Assembly: GCA_938083195.1 (NCBI GenBank)
Contig: CALKCK010000037.1
Span: 1-64,000, forward strand
Source: an uncultured Pirellulaceae bacterium
Lineage (GTDB): Bacteria; Planctomycetota; Planctomycetia; Pirellulales; Pirellulaceae
DNA: 64,000 nt
Reading direction: 5' to 3'
Shown: in pieces, positions 1 to 9,066 of the stretch
How the letters are laid out: every line of letters begins with the position of its first letter
Position numbering within the stretch: the stretch's first letter is position 1
Notes under the pieces: model-generated
The model's input: only the letters and a program-made list of their open reading frames with translations
Told to the model about the DNA's origin: nothing
Database searches by the model: none
Position numbers and translations under genes: made by a program

Positions 1-1
1 T

Positions 2-205
2 GAAAATATGCGTCTGCAGTTCGCTGCTCCCATTGGGGACGCCAATTGGAAAAGGGACCTTAAGGCTGCGATGGTTAGGGTTGCTGACGGAGAAAATGTC
101 GCAGAAGAAATGAGATTATCCTACGGCCGTTTTATTGAGTCCTATCAGCAACAGTTGCAGTCGGTTTCCGCGCGGAAACTACTCGAGCAAATGCAAAGCA
201 ATTGA
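2..205 (+). CDS. C-terminal end of a truncated unknown protein
   Basis: The reading frame is open from the left edge of the window to a TGA stop at 203-205, so this is probably the last 67 or so residues of a longer gene and not a gene starting at the ATG at position 8. The visible part is helical and polar, with a Gln-rich stretch (SYQQQLQ) near the end, and has no motif I recognise. The stop codon lies inside the first copy of a perfect 16-bp tandem duplication (202-233). Function unknown. Confidence 0.55.
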   Translation, partial: ENMRLQFAAPIGDANWKRDLKAAMVRVADGENVAEEMRLSYGRFIESYQQQLQSVSARKLLEQMQSN

Positions 206-233
206 CGGCAGAGTCCATTGACGGCAGAGTCCA
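202..233. repeat. Perfect 2 x 16-bp tandem duplication over a stop codon
   Basis: The unit ttgacggcagagtcca occurs at 202-217 and again at 218-233 without mismatch. The first copy contains the stop codon of the upstream partial gene, so the duplication does not change the protein. Confidence 0.9.
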
Positions 234-301
234 TAGGGGAATGGTTGCGGTGGGCCGCTGAAGTGAAAAGTAGGGAGTCTTTGTCTCGCGCGATTTAAGA
301 A

Positions 302-1252
302 TTAGCGATTGCTATTTTCGACATCGAGAATTTGTGAATTCGAGACGGAGTTGCCAAATCTCTCAAACTGGTCAAATTGCCAAACAACTCGTTTAGTTTT
401 CGGTTCAATTTCGACCAGCAATGGCTGGCCAGGGCCAGCGTGACAATTCCCGATGACATAGTTTCCGTTAGGCAGGACTTCCAGTGTGGTCACCCATGCG
501 AGTGTAATTCCAGGTAGCTCGTTTTTCTTTAGATGCCATGCGATTTTTTCATCGGGGGTAACTTCGATTACGGAGTGTCCATTTCCAGTGGCAATCAGCG
601 TGTTTCCGTTAGTTAGCCGCACTGCACCAAAAAGTTTATTACCAAACGATTCTGGGCCGTGTCCGTTCTTTGCTTGCTGTCCAAACATGGGAACTTCATA
701 GTCCCAAAGGACTTTCCCTGTGCCGTCGTATTCTCGCAGTTTTCCATCGCCTTCATGGCAGACGAGATAGTTGCCATTAGCGATTTTTCTTACCAGCCGA
801 GTATCCATATGAGGGTGTGGGTTATCGACCGTTAGTTTGACTTCTTTTAAGAGTTTTCCTTCTCGATCGACTTCGATAATTCGAGCGGCACCCGACTCGG
901 CGATCATGATGTTTCCATCATCTAGCGGCTGAAACGCGTGGACCTCAACACTCTTTCCGGCATTGCCGTTTTGGCTACTTGAATCATAGCTCCAAACAAT
1001 CTTTTTAGTCTTCCGGTCGATTTCCACGACCTGGTTTCGTCCTTTACGGGTAAGGATGTTGCCAGATTCGAGTACATGGATGTCGTGAATGCCGCCCCAC
1101 TTCATTTCCCACTCTACATCACCCAGTTTATTTACAATTGCAAGCTTGCCGTTTCCCTGGGTCACTAATGAGTGTTGTGCGACGGCGGAGTTCGCAATTA
1201 GAGAAATAGAGATTGCGATCATGATGGACTGGAGACAGGGCAGGGTGGGCAT
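302..1252 (-). CDS. Secreted PQQ-like/NHL-type beta-propeller protein
   Basis: A 316-residue exported protein. The chosen start (ATG at 1252, MPTLPCLQ) gives a normal signal peptide with a hydrophobic core ending near SAVAQ; an upstream in-frame ATG at 1312 would put 20 charged residues in front of it. The mature part consists of repeated blades with the pattern NGN.L(I/V).....V.E(V/I)D (for example LESGNILTRKG, LDDGNIMIAES, LTNGNTLIATG, LPNGNYVIGN), each followed by a K..(V/W)W.Y/F strand. This is typical of PQQ-like or arylsulfotransferase-like propellers that planctomycetes encode in large numbers. No catalytic residues can be assigned, so a binding or structural role in the periplasm is as likely as an enzymatic one. 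Confidence 0.7.
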   Translation of the reverse strand: MPTLPCLQSIMIAISISLIANSAVAQHSLVTQGNGKLAIVNKLGDVEWEMKWGGIHDIHVLESGNILTRKGRNQVVEIDRKTKKIVWSYDSSSQNGNAGKSVEVHAFQPLDDGNIMIAESGAARIIEVDREGKLLKEVKLTVDNPHPHMDTRLVRKIANGNYLVCHEGDGKLREYDGTGKVLWDYEVPMFGQQAKNGHGPESFGNKLFGAVRLTNGNTLIATGNGHSVIEVTPDEKIAWHLKKNELPGITLAWVTTLEVLPNGNYVIGNCHAGPGQPLLVEIEPKTKRVVWQFDQFERFGNSVSNSQILDVENSNR

Positions 1253-1488
1253 GTTATTCCTCAAATAGCTGGGAAAAGTTAATCGACGTGGCTCAAATCG
1301 TGAGGCCTGCATTCGTAGCAGTCACGATCGTTGAATCATAACATATCAGATTGCCAGCGGAAAATCGCGAGATTTCGATGGTGTTATTGGGGAAACCGCG
1401 TTAACAACCAACGCAAACCAGAGGCGATGGTGGGTGCCACGCATTTGTAACGCTTTGGGTGTGGTCGGAGGCAAGGCCTTCACGAGAT

Positions 1489-2406
1489 TTAAGATTTTTT
1501 TCTGCCAATCAGCACGCTCTGCATATAGCCGTGATGCTTGCCGCGGATCTCTAAAATATCGAAGAAACGCCCCCAAGTTTTTTGCAGGTACGCGTTGCTG
1601 TGTACTACTAGGGCTCGGTAGGGGCCGACGTCAGTGTATCTAAAACACTTTCGTTCTTGCGGGATGTCGTGTTTCAGTAGTTCGTCAAAATTCGGATCGA
1701 CGTTGCGGAATCGTTTAAGTAGCCCATTATTTTCGTCAGCGTTTTGAAGTAGTTTCCACGTGTCTTCGTTGTGGACTGTCAGGTAACAGAGGCCGCCTGG
1801 TTTTAGCACCCGATATAGCTCTGCCAGCCATGCCGTTTCGAATGTATCAATGTGAGTGAAAACAGAAAATGCACTGACAAGGTCGAATGAATGGTCAGCG
1901 ATTGGCAGTTGAGGTACGCAATTATTGTGAACGACTTTTAATCGAGGGGGCATATAGTCATTTAACCACCGAATATGGCGGCCGTTGATATCAGATCCCC
2001 ACAAATTTGGAATCTCAGATTGAGCGCAGAAATGTCGCAGTACTCTTCCAGAAGCACAGCCAAAATCGAGATAGGAATTCAAATCCAATTGGTACTGATG
2101 AGCGACCTGTTTAATTTTAAGAAAATCGGCGAGGCCGGTCATGAAATATCGAGCATTGTAATTTGGGTTATAGCCTTCACGGTCACTGGCGTCAGGAATA
2201 GGAAAGTTATCGCGTTTGATAAAATCCTCAAGCGATGTGCCTCCGAGTAAATCCGGAGTAAGGACGTCATTGGCCTTGAACTCCTCTAACGGCATTTCCG
2301 ACGGCGAGGGGGAATTGTTAAAGGGGGTTGTCGAATCATGGTTGAGTGAAATGTCGTCTTCCCAGGTCGGCATTCTGAAATTTGCCCAGTTTGATTCCTG
2401 ATTCAT
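1489..2406 (-). CDS. Class I SAM-dependent methyltransferase
   Basis: A 305-residue cytoplasmic protein (start at 2406, MNQESNW; the open frame continues upstream but begins with a poorly structured stretch). Motif I is LDFGCASGRVLRHF at about residues 113-126, followed by the acidic motif II (GSDINGRHIRW), motif III-like LPIADHSFDLVSAFSVFTHI, and the post-motif LYRVLKPGGLCYLTVH. This order is that of the Methyltransf_11/25 families. The roughly 85-residue N-terminal extension, rich in Asn, Ser and Pro, is not part of the catalytic fold. The substrate cannot be told from sequence. It lies downstream of nothing on its strand and is followed by the secreted propeller gene after about 240 bases, so co-transcription is possible but not shown. 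Confidence 0.8.
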   Translation of the reverse strand: MNQESNWANFRMPTWEDDISLNHDSTTPFNNSPSPSEMPLEEFKANDVLTPDLLGGTSLEDFIKRDNFPIPDASDREGYNPNYNARYFMTGLADFLKIKQVAHQYQLDLNSYLDFGCASGRVLRHFCAQSEIPNLWGSDINGRHIRWLNDYMPPRLKVVHNNCVPQLPIADHSFDLVSAFSVFTHIDTFETAWLAELYRVLKPGGLCYLTVHNEDTWKLLQNADENNGLLKRFRNVDPNFDELLKHDIPQERKCFRYTDVGPYRALVVHSNAYLQKTWGRFFDILEIRGKHHGYMQSVLIGRKKS

Positions 2407-2659
2407 TTTCTTAACTCGATGGCGGGTATTTATGGTTTGGTCGAACAATTGGAGGGAGATTCGAGATAAATCCATGCGTAGTGAATGTTTCTCGACTGCC
2501 CCTTAGATTATTGCTTAACTTGCAATTTCCGTCGACCTCAGTGTTGGCCTGCAAGAACCCCCCAAAATTGTTTTAACAACTCAGGGGTGGGCTTTTCGAT
2601 TCAATTTAAAGGGGATAGGCTAGACCAGTGTGCTGAGCCATTCGATTGGAATCTGGGTA

Positions 2660-3262
2660 ATGTCATTTCGAAACGATAATCACGAATCTTCACCATTGGA
2701 TCCCATTCTACCGCGAATCGAACGTTCTGCTCTGAGCGGGCTTCTGAGCACCTCTTCAATTTTTTTAAGCGAACGAAATCTTCTTCGTTTGTTTCGCTGG
2801 GAAACGCGAAAGCTAGAGCGTTTGTTGGATGACGATGAGTCGTATGACGTTTTTCAGGTAATTAAAATCCCTCGAGTTATAGGTGTCTCGGAGTCAAATC
2901 GAAGTTGGTCAGTTCTGATGGTGATCGATCATTTATGCCTTGTAATTGAAGACTGCAGGAAGGCCATTGTCGCGTTGAGTGATGGAGTTGAGCCAAGAGG
3001 TGAAATTGATTTGTCGTTTTACGCGCCGAGAGAGGACGTAGGATTTGACGTTCTTGATCGTTTGGAAACACTCACTAATTGTTTCTGCAGTGACATCCAG
3101 ATGGCGCTGAAGCGCGAGAGAGGGTTCTCAGGTTCTACTCAGTTTTCGCATCCATGCTTTGGCAGTATGAATGCAAAGCAGTGGCTGGCATTTGCAACAT
3201 TGCATCAAGCCATTCACCGGCGGCAGGTTCAAAAGATCATCGTCATGCTCGGAATCGCTTGA
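2660..3262 (+). CDS. DinB-like (DUF1569-type) helical bundle protein
   Basis: A 200-residue protein starting at the ATG at 2660 (MSFRNDN); a GTG at 2630 would add ten residues. The fold is predicted from its pattern: a long amphipathic N-terminal helix, WSVLMVIDHL with a His in the second helix, and a C-terminal FATLHQAIHRRQVQKI helix with two His residues. These His positions match the metal-binding arrangement of the DinB/YfiT superfamily and the DUF1569 family. Such proteins are often thiol transferases or have no known activity. The gene stands alone between a minus-strand methyltransferase and a small membrane protein. Confidence 0.55.
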   Translation: MSFRNDNHESSPLDPILPRIERSALSGLLSTSSIFLSERNLLRLFRWETRKLERLLDDDESYDVFQVIKIPRVIGVSESNRSWSVLMVIDHLCLVIEDCRKAIVALSDGVEPRGEIDLSFYAPREDVGFDVLDRLETLTNCFCSDIQMALKRERGFSGSTQFSHPCFGSMNAKQWLAFATLHQAIHRRQVQKIIVMLGIA

Positions 3263-3526
3263 TCCCTTGAAACGGGGCAGAGTAGGTATCACTAACGCGG
3301 CTGGTCAGCGAGCGTTTTTGTTCCCCCTTGCCCTGTGAAATGTCAAGTTGTTGCTTGTGTACCGATTGTTACGGCAGGCCAGCGTTATTGTTTAACACAC
3401 GGGCGTAACGGTCGTACGCGTTTCTCAAGAAAGGCGACTGCAACAATGTTTTCGATGCCGATAATAAGTTCTGGACACAGGAATATCCCGATGTCAATGT
3501 CGGATTCATTTGGAAGGAGTCGAACG

Positions 3527-3811
3527 ATGGATTTAGGTGACGATCCTATTTTGTGGATTGGTTTTGGAATCGCATTCATTGCATTTTCCGTAAGTCTGAT
3601 TGTTGGAATCAGGTTATTTAGGAAGAGTAAGAGAATGAAGGGAGTTGTTTGTTCCGTTCTGACTTTTAGTTTATTTCTCTGCACGGCTTGGATGGGGGTT
3701 GAAATCCTGAGAGACGGTAGTCTCGATGCGATGGAGAACGATCCTCAATGGATAGCTGACCAAGAGTTATTAGAAGAACTGGAAGAATTGGATTTCGATA
3801 TTGAGTTCTAG
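3527..3811 (+). CDS. Small two-helix membrane protein
   Basis: A 94-residue protein. The start at 3527 is chosen because a clear Shine-Dalgarno sequence, GGAAGGAG, ends about seven bases upstream; the frame is open further upstream but that part reads as low-quality protein. There are two hydrophobic segments (about residues 8-28 and 38-57) separated by a basic turn (RLFRKSKRMK), then a strongly acidic tail (LLEELEELDFDIEF). No family recognised. Confidence 0.6.
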   Translation: MDLGDDPILWIGFGIAFIAFSVSLIVGIRLFRKSKRMKGVVCSVLTFSLFLCTAWMGVEILRDGSLDAMENDPQWIADQELLEELEELDFDIEF

Positions 3812-3864
3812 TCGCGCGTGGTATTCGCCTGTTGATTTGAGCAGCTTGAGTGAGTTAATAAGTT

Positions 3865-6003
3865 CTAAAATAGTTCACTCAACTGCTGGGTCGTGAGAAT
3901 TGGTATTTCCAAACGAGCGGCCTTTTCGCTTTTGGACCCAGAACCTGGCCCGGCCACGAGATAGTTTGTCTTCTTAGATACGCTACTCACGCACTTTCCA
4001 CCTCTGGATTCTACTTCTTGTTCCCAGTGTTTCTTTCCTTCTGGGAAACCGCCGCTAAAACAAAACGTTTGCCCCGACAGTTTGCCTTCCGAGGTCGAAG
4101 TGGTGGGTTCGACAAACCGTAACAGTGCGTCGATATCTTCCTCGTGGCTCGCGAAAAATTCAGAGATCGCCGTAGCTGTAATGGAACCAATGTCGTCCAC
4201 AAGTTCCAGTTGTTCGATCGTAGCGGTACGTATCTTTTCGAATGATCCAAAATGATCGGCAAGTGCTTTGCCGGCAGATTTACTTGCCGATTCGATTCCA
4301 AAGGAAGCGAATAGTTGCCAGAGTGGAACCGCTTTTTTCGTTTTTAAAGCCGAATGGATGGCTTCTTCGAGAGCTTCATTGGTTGATTTATCTGGGGCAG
4401 GAATCATCTGGATAGCCGCAACTGCGAGGGTTGCCTGTCGAAGAGTCAGACCTGATTTCATCGTGCTGTCGATATTCAATTGATAAAAATCAGCAGGTTT
4501 GGTGACCAAACCACTCTCGAATAATTGCGTGACCCGACTTTCGCCAAGGCCGAGTACGCCAAACGTCGCGAGAAAATAGCACAGAGAACTGATGTTTTGT
4601 GCTGGGCAATCTGGATTGGTGCAGACGAGTTCCAGCATTTCATCCGTTCCACCGGTTTGGAGTTCCGTTGGTTGGGCACATGAAGGACAGTCTTTGGGGA
4701 ATTGGGATTTTCCTTGACCGGTGATGACACGAATCACTTTCGGGATGATTTTTCCAGCTTTTCTGACGGCGATTTTGGAGCCAATGGTAATTTGATTTCG
4801 TTCCATGAATCCTGCATTATGAAGCGTCGCACGAGAGACGTTAGTCCCCGCCAGGCGAACAGGGTCGAAAACCGCAACGCTAGTAAGTTTTCCAGTGCGA
4901 CCGGTCTGCCATTCAATCGAATTAATAATTGGTGTTGCCTCTTCCTCTCTAAACTTCCAGGCTATTTTTCCCTTGGGGTTTCCGGTCAGGGGGTCACCGT
5001 GACGTCCGAGTTGTTCCTGTTGCTCAAGATTGTTGACTCCAACAATGACGCCATCGACTTCAAAATCAAGATTTGAAATATTATCTTCTAGCTTTTGTAG
5101 GTTAGAGAATCGGAAAAGCTCCGCCGTGATATAAGGTACACCAAGCACCTGTTTGCAAAATTCGTATCGCTCGATTTCGGTCTGGTAGGGCGGATTGGCA
5201 AGTCCTTCGATGCTGTATGCAACGAAACTAAGACGCATTCGTTTGGTCTTTTCTGGATTTTTGAATTGCCTAATTCCACCCGCCGTGTGGTTTCTCGGAT
5301 TGGCTCTGAGTTTGTCGCCTGCAAGCGTGAGGGCTTTTTGAACCTTTTTGAAATCTGACAATTTGCAGATTAGTTCTCCACGAATTGAGCAGGTTATTTT
5401 TTCGGGCAATTCTGGAGGGACGCCGTCAACGTATTGTACCTGTTCCGTAACGTCTTCGCCGTTGATTCCGTCTCTTGGTCGTAAACCCGCTCTGAGCAAT
5501 TTCCCATTTTCGTAGTAGATCGCGATTGCGACGCCGTCGAGTTTGTAGGTTTGGTAAAACAAAGATTCCGGAAACGAAATAGGCTGATCCTTATAAGACT
5601 TGCCTTCAATGGTATGAGTGACTTGGTCTCGTTCTGGAATTTCTGATGAGTCGACCGTTTTCGAAATCCATTTAAATAGCTGCTCTTCCTGCGTTTCGAT
5701 ATTTTCGTGGCTCGCCTTTTCGATCGACGTCATGGGTGGGTCGTGCACAACCTTTAAGTTTGTTGACACGAACTCGGAGGCGGTTGCGGTAGCAAATAGA
5801 TTCGAATCAGGGCGCTGTACTTTGAGTTGCCTTCTGAGGCCGTCATACTCGCCGTCTGAAACAATCACCTGCGTGTCGGGGTGGACGCATTCGAATCCTT
5901 GCTCGTAGAGGGTGTCGAGGTGACTGATGATCCTCTCGAGTTCATCAGCGGTAGGCGCATCCGCTGGCAGCGGGAGTTGTTTCTGGTTAGACTTTTTCGC
6001 CAT
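3865..6003 (-). CDS. Divergent NAD-dependent DNA ligase (LigA-like), motif IV Lys replaced by Gly
   Basis: A 712-residue protein with the full LigA layout: domain Ia (SDGEYDGLRRQL, about 49-60), nucleotidyltransferase domain with nucleophile Lys154 in YKLDGVAI, motif IIIa SIRGEL (Glu210), NPRNHTAGGIRQ (about 235-246), OB fold, a four-Cys zinc finger (Cys439, 442, 461, 466), helix-hairpin-helix region and a C-terminal BRCT domain (about 632-712). Several residues known to matter in E. coli LigA differ. By my alignment motif IV reads VDGVIVGV, so the lysine equivalent to K290 is Gly322 (codon GGA at 5038-5040); the Glu two residues before the KLDG lysine is Thr; and the domain Ia YH pair is Tyr-Glu. 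Motif V KIAWKF is kept. There is an insert of about 40 residues before the KLDG motif. It is probably a paralogue of a standard ligase encoded elsewhere; whether it ligates with NAD+ is open. Confidence 0.85.
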   Translation of the reverse strand: MAKKSNQKQLPLPADAPTADELERIISHLDTLYEQGFECVHPDTQVIVSDGEYDGLRRQLKVQRPDSNLFATATASEFVSTNLKVVHDPPMTSIEKASHENIETQEEQLFKWISKTVDSSEIPERDQVTHTIEGKSYKDQPISFPESLFYQTYKLDGVAIAIYYENGKLLRAGLRPRDGINGEDVTEQVQYVDGVPPELPEKITCSIRGELICKLSDFKKVQKALTLAGDKLRANPRNHTAGGIRQFKNPEKTKRMRLSFVAYSIEGLANPPYQTEIERYEFCKQVLGVPYITAELFRFSNLQKLEDNISNLDFEVDGVIVGVNNLEQQEQLGRHGDPLTGNPKGKIAWKFREEEATPIINSIEWQTGRTGKLTSVAVFDPVRLAGTNVSRATLHNAGFMERNQITIGSKIAVRKAGKIIPKVIRVITGQGKSQFPKDCPSCAQPTELQTGGTDEMLELVCTNPDCPAQNISSLCYFLATFGVLGLGESRVTQLFESGLVTKPADFYQLNIDSTMKSGLTLRQATLAVAAIQMIPAPDKSTNEALEEAIHSALKTKKAVPLWQLFASFGIESASKSAGKALADHFGSFEKIRTATIEQLELVDDIGSITATAISEFFASHEEDIDALLRFVEPTTSTSEGKLSGQTFCFSGGFPEGKKHWEQEVESRGGKCVSSVSKKTNYLVAGPGSGSKSEKAARLEIPILTTQQLSELF

Positions 6004-6305
6004 TGAGTGCTTTCTGGCCGTTGCTTAAATTTTTCAGGCTGTGGGAATAGATTCCCTGAGTGGCAGTACTCATTTCACCGTTTCGATATCGATCGGACGT
6101 TGGGAACGACAAGGATCCTACGGGTGAGGGCGAGGTTTGCTGCTATCCCAATTTGACATTCGAAAGTCCATCTGAGCGGATTCTTCAGAAGGCCTAGTTT
6201 TGGTATTGATCGGATGTTTTCGAATTCGACGAAGCCCGATCTCCACAATCGAATTATATCGTCACCGATCATCGTGGGCAGACCCACATGCCAATTTCCT
6301 ATAAG
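6004..6305. other. Intergenic, no gene recognised
   Basis: This stretch lies between two minus-strand genes, so it must hold the promoter of the ligase-like gene. It contains a short inverted repeat GGGAAT-AG-ATTCCC at 6043-6056. A 70-codon minus-strand open frame (6075-6287) has no ribosome site or recognisable sequence and is not called. Confidence 0.5.
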
Positions 6306-7562
6306 TCATCGCGGTCGATTGGTGTCGTTGATCGCTTCTTGGATGGCTTTTTTGATGGTTTGCTGATTTTGATCCAATGGGATTTGATCGGTGATTTGTT
6401 CCAGCCATCGAGTTAAACGGATTGTATCCTCTGTTCTTCCAAGGCGCTGGAAGCTTTTGATGATCTCGACTGCCTTGCGATAGGTTTGCGGACTGCTGTC
6501 GGGGTGTTCCGTCAAGGTTTGAAAAAAATCCTTCACTTGTTGGCGAGCAGTGGTGTCATTTTCACCACCCATGAGATTAATCGTTCTGGGGTCAAAACGG
6601 TCGTAAAGTAGATGTTCGCGATATTGAAGCGCAATTCGACGAGACTGTTTATCGGGCAGCTCAAGAAGCAGGTCAGCAAGTTTGGCAAAGGTACCCGCCG
6701 AGGGTGAATCGGTTTCCAGTTTGTTGTGCGCTGCAATTGCCAGATCCGCGAGCCTAGTGAGGGCGGAATTGTTCAGGGCAATTTTTCCAAGACGTTGGCG
6801 ACATTCAGATTCAAATTGGGTGGCCTGTTCGGGGGCACCGGTCACCATGAATTTGTAAAGCGGTGCCAATGAGATTGCAAGATTGGCCTTTGCTGCAATA
6901 TCGTCGTTGTCGTGATCGCTGTATTTTTGGTCGATTTCAACGAGGGGAGTTCGGGTGCCCTTGAGCTGCATCTTGCTTGACACATTCAATGAGTCGATGA
7001 GGCTGGTCGCGTCGATATAGGACGTAATCGCAAAGATTTCCTGCGATTCCGTAAGCTTGCGTTGCAGTAAATGTTGTGACAATCTAGCGCGTTCCTTGCA
7101 GAGAGCGATTCCAATGCCAGGAGCTTCTTTTCCCCAAGTTTGATGGATCTTAATCGATCGTTCTATTAATTGGTTGATGGACTGATTTGCAAATTCAGAA
7201 TCCGTATTTGGGTTAGTTGATTCAGAGCGTAATGTCTCATCGGAATTGACTTCCGTGGCATTGCGGGCCGATTGGGAGGACTCGGGGAATGTTTGAGGCT
7301 CAGCAGAATCTTCGTTACGTGAACTTTTTTCTGGCTTGGCCTTACTCACAATGGGAGTGTCTTGCGATTGAATGCTCAACTTGTAAACCAGCGTGATGAC
7401 GGCGCAAACCAAAATGAAGCCAATCATGTGTTTTGCATGAAAACGTAGAAAGCCAAACAACAGCTCAAGTCGTTCCCGCCAGTCAGGTGACTCGGGCGAT
7501 TCGTTTGGTTCGAGCTTGTTTTTGAGCTTGTTATTGGGGTTGAGTTTCGACACGTTATTCAT
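6306..7562 (-). CDS. Hypothetical single-pass membrane protein with helical repeats
   Basis: A 418-residue protein starting at ATG 7562. It has an Asn/Pro-rich cytoplasmic N-terminus (about 1-45), one transmembrane helix (IGFILVCAVITLVYKL, about 47-63), a low-complexity Ser/Glu/Asn linker (about 70-125), and then an all-helical region. The C-terminal third has a TPR-like flavour (ALQYREHLLYDRFDP, TYRKAVEIIKSFQRLGRTEDTIRLTRWLEQI). Topology would place the helical part in the periplasm or paryphoplasm. It is followed 37 bases later by a small membrane protein gene and probably shares its transcript. No family recognised. Confidence 0.6.
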   Translation of the reverse strand: MNNVSKLNPNNKLKNKLEPNESPESPDWRERLELLFGFLRFHAKHMIGFILVCAVITLVYKLSIQSQDTPIVSKAKPEKSSRNEDSAEPQTFPESSQSARNATEVNSDETLRSESTNPNTDSEFANQSINQLIERSIKIHQTWGKEAPGIGIALCKERARLSQHLLQRKLTESQEIFAITSYIDATSLIDSLNVSSKMQLKGTRTPLVEIDQKYSDHDNDDIAAKANLAISLAPLYKFMVTGAPEQATQFESECRQRLGKIALNNSALTRLADLAIAAHNKLETDSPSAGTFAKLADLLLELPDKQSRRIALQYREHLLYDRFDPRTINLMGGENDTTARQQVKDFFQTLTEHPDSSPQTYRKAVEIIKSFQRLGRTEDTIRLTRWLEQITDQIPLDQNQQTIKKAIQEAINDTNRPR

Positions 7563-7599
7563 TGCGCATCAGATTGGTGGAATATGGGAATTCCAATTG

Positions 7600-7962
7600 C
7601 TAGTTGGGACGAGGTGGTCGTTTAGGAGGTGTGCGTTTAGGAGGTGGGTTATTAATCTTGGAAAGCCACTTTAGTGTACCGCTTAGTGCAATTGAAATGG
7701 TAACCAGCGTGATAAAAACTCGCCCGATGTTTGGGCGGGTGGCGATAATGATTAAGCAGGCCAGGAAGCCAATCACCAGAACCGCTGGTATTTTGTTCCG
7801 CCAAACCATTAAGTCGTGGAAGTTCAAGCAGATAACGATCAGGAGTGCGCCGACCCGAACGCACAGTCCAGGCACTATCGTTTCGTCTACCGAAAAAGCA
7901 GACAACCAAAATCCAAAACTAAGGAAAGCGGTTGCAGTCAAGCCAATTAATATTCGGATCAT
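7600..7962 (-). CDS. Small four-helix membrane protein with Pro/Lys-rich tail
   Basis: A 120-residue protein. Four hydrophobic segments can be seen (roughly 2-22, 30-47, 58-75, 80-96), followed by a cytoplasmic-type tail built from repeats of PPKRT/PPKRP. The tail repeat comes from a 15-bp tandem duplication at 7619-7648. On the minus strand the gene lies just before the 418-aa membrane protein gene's downstream end, that is, between the isomerase gene (8001-8843) and that gene's terminus. Function unknown. Confidence 0.55.
   Translation of the reverse strand: MIRILIGLTATAFLSFGFWLSAFSVDETIVPGLCVRVGALLIVICLNFHDLMVWRNKIPAVLVIGFLACLIIIATRPNIGRVFITLVTISIALSGTLKWLSKINNPPPKRTPPKRPPRPN
7619..7648. 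repeat. 15-bp tandem duplication inside a coding tail
   Basis: The 13-mer cgtttaggaggtg is found at 7619-7631 and 7634-7646, a period of 15 bp. It encodes two five-residue PPKR(T/P) units at the C-terminus of the small membrane protein. Confidence 0.8.
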
Positions 7963-8000
7963 AAACGCTTCAAGAATCGGGAGGTGTGTTCAAGTGCGAC

Positions 8001-8843
8001 TTAGAGGATTTCATTTTTCAGGCGGTTAAGGAGTGTTACGGCGTGTCCAATTTCTTCTTTTTGCCTTGTAGGTTCCTGTGGTATTTCACGCTCGATTGTC
8101 AATGGGCCTCGATAGCCGATCGATTGAAGGGCAAGTAAGTATTGGTCCATTCCCACTTCCCCATCGCCCAGCATCGTTTCTTCTCCCCATTCTTCACCTG
8201 GATTCGCAGCCCATTTCGCATCTTTGCAATGAACGCTGCGAATTTTATCACCGAGTAGATTGACTGCTTCGATCGGATCACCTGCACCATACAGAATCAT
8301 GTTGGCCGGATCAAAATTTACGAATAGATTATCACGTTGAGTATCCGCAATAAAATCCAACAGCGCGGGGGCTGTTTCCTGGCCAGTCTCAAGGTGTAAC
8401 GCTTGACCATTGTTTTGGGCATAGTCGCATAACTCTTTGGTTACCGATAGAATTTCGGCATAGCCCGGATCTTGTTTGTCATGAGGGACGAATCCGAGGT
8501 GGAGTGCAATGACGGGACAGCCAATCATTTTTGCAAAATCGGATATCTCTTTCATCTCGGTCAGTCGTGCGTCCCGGGTTTCGATGGGCATGAGGCCAAC
8601 GGTTTTTACGACGGTTGGGATGTCGGCATAACTCTCCCCCTCAAATCCACCGAAAACAGCAGTAACGGAAATGTCGTATTTGGCTAGTCGGGATAGAATC
8701 TCGTCAGCGGTTTCTTGCGTCCGGTTCCCTTGGTGAGGAGCGTGGATTTGAATTGTAGGAATGCCAAGTTCGTGGGCCACCTCGAGGTCAACGCCTAACC
8801 CAGCATCTACGCTTGTGAATACACCGATATTCCAGTCTGCCAA
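8001..8843 (-). CDS. Sugar phosphate isomerase/epimerase (TIM barrel, AP endonuclease 2 superfamily)
   Basis: A 280-residue soluble protein of the xylose-isomerase-like superfamily. The four residues expected to bind the divalent metal are all in place: Glu152 (LHLETGQE), Asp178 (FVNFDPANM), His205 (SVHCKDAK) and Glu251 (LTIEREI). LHLGFVPH around residue 115 is the usual strand-4 motif. The start appears to be a TTG at 8841-8843: an AAGGA lies eight bases upstream and there is no in-frame ATG before an upstream stop. Relatives act on sugars, inosose or hydroxypyruvate; the substrate here is not determined. The gene lies downstream of the secretin terminator and so has its own promoter. Confidence 0.85.
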   Translation of the reverse strand: MADWNIGVFTSVDAGLGVDLEVAHELGIPTIQIHAPHQGNRTQETADEILSRLAKYDISVTAVFGGFEGESYADIPTVVKTVGLMPIETRDARLTEMKEISDFAKMIGCPVIALHLGFVPHDKQDPGYAEILSVTKELCDYAQNNGQALHLETGQETAPALLDFIADTQRDNLFVNFDPANMILYGAGDPIEAVNLLGDKIRSVHCKDAKWAANPGEEWGEETMLGDGEVGMDQYLLALQSIGYRGPLTIEREIPQEPTRQKEEIGHAVTLLNRLKNEIL

Positions 8844-8993
8844 CGTACCAGTCCTTATTGATTGTTTATTAATTTGCTAGAGATCAGAATAAACCACAAA
8901 CGGAGAGACGGCAACCGCTTACGAATACCGTGGAGCGGTCAGATCTGATAGTGGAGCGATGGGAACGAGCGGTAAAATGTGTTCTCCAGCAAC

Positions 8994-9025
8994 AAAAAAA
9001 GGCCACCGTAATACGGTGGCCTTTC
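8994..9025 (-). terminator. Rho-independent terminator of the secretin gene
   Basis: A perfect stem GGCCACCGT / ACGGTGGCC (9001-9009 with 9013-9021, loop AAT), extended by A-T pairs, is followed on the minus strand by a run of seven T. It lies about 40 bases past the secretin stop codon. Confidence 0.9.
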
Positions 9026-9066
9026 CTGTTTCATTAGTCGGGGAATGCGTGATTCCCTAATTATGA

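Noticed and set aside
3335..3526. Upstream extension of the small membrane protein
   Set aside because: The frame is open but a clear GGAAGGAG site supports the start at 3527.
6075..6287. 70-codon minus-strand open frame upstream of ligase
   Set aside because: No ribosome site and no protein-like features.
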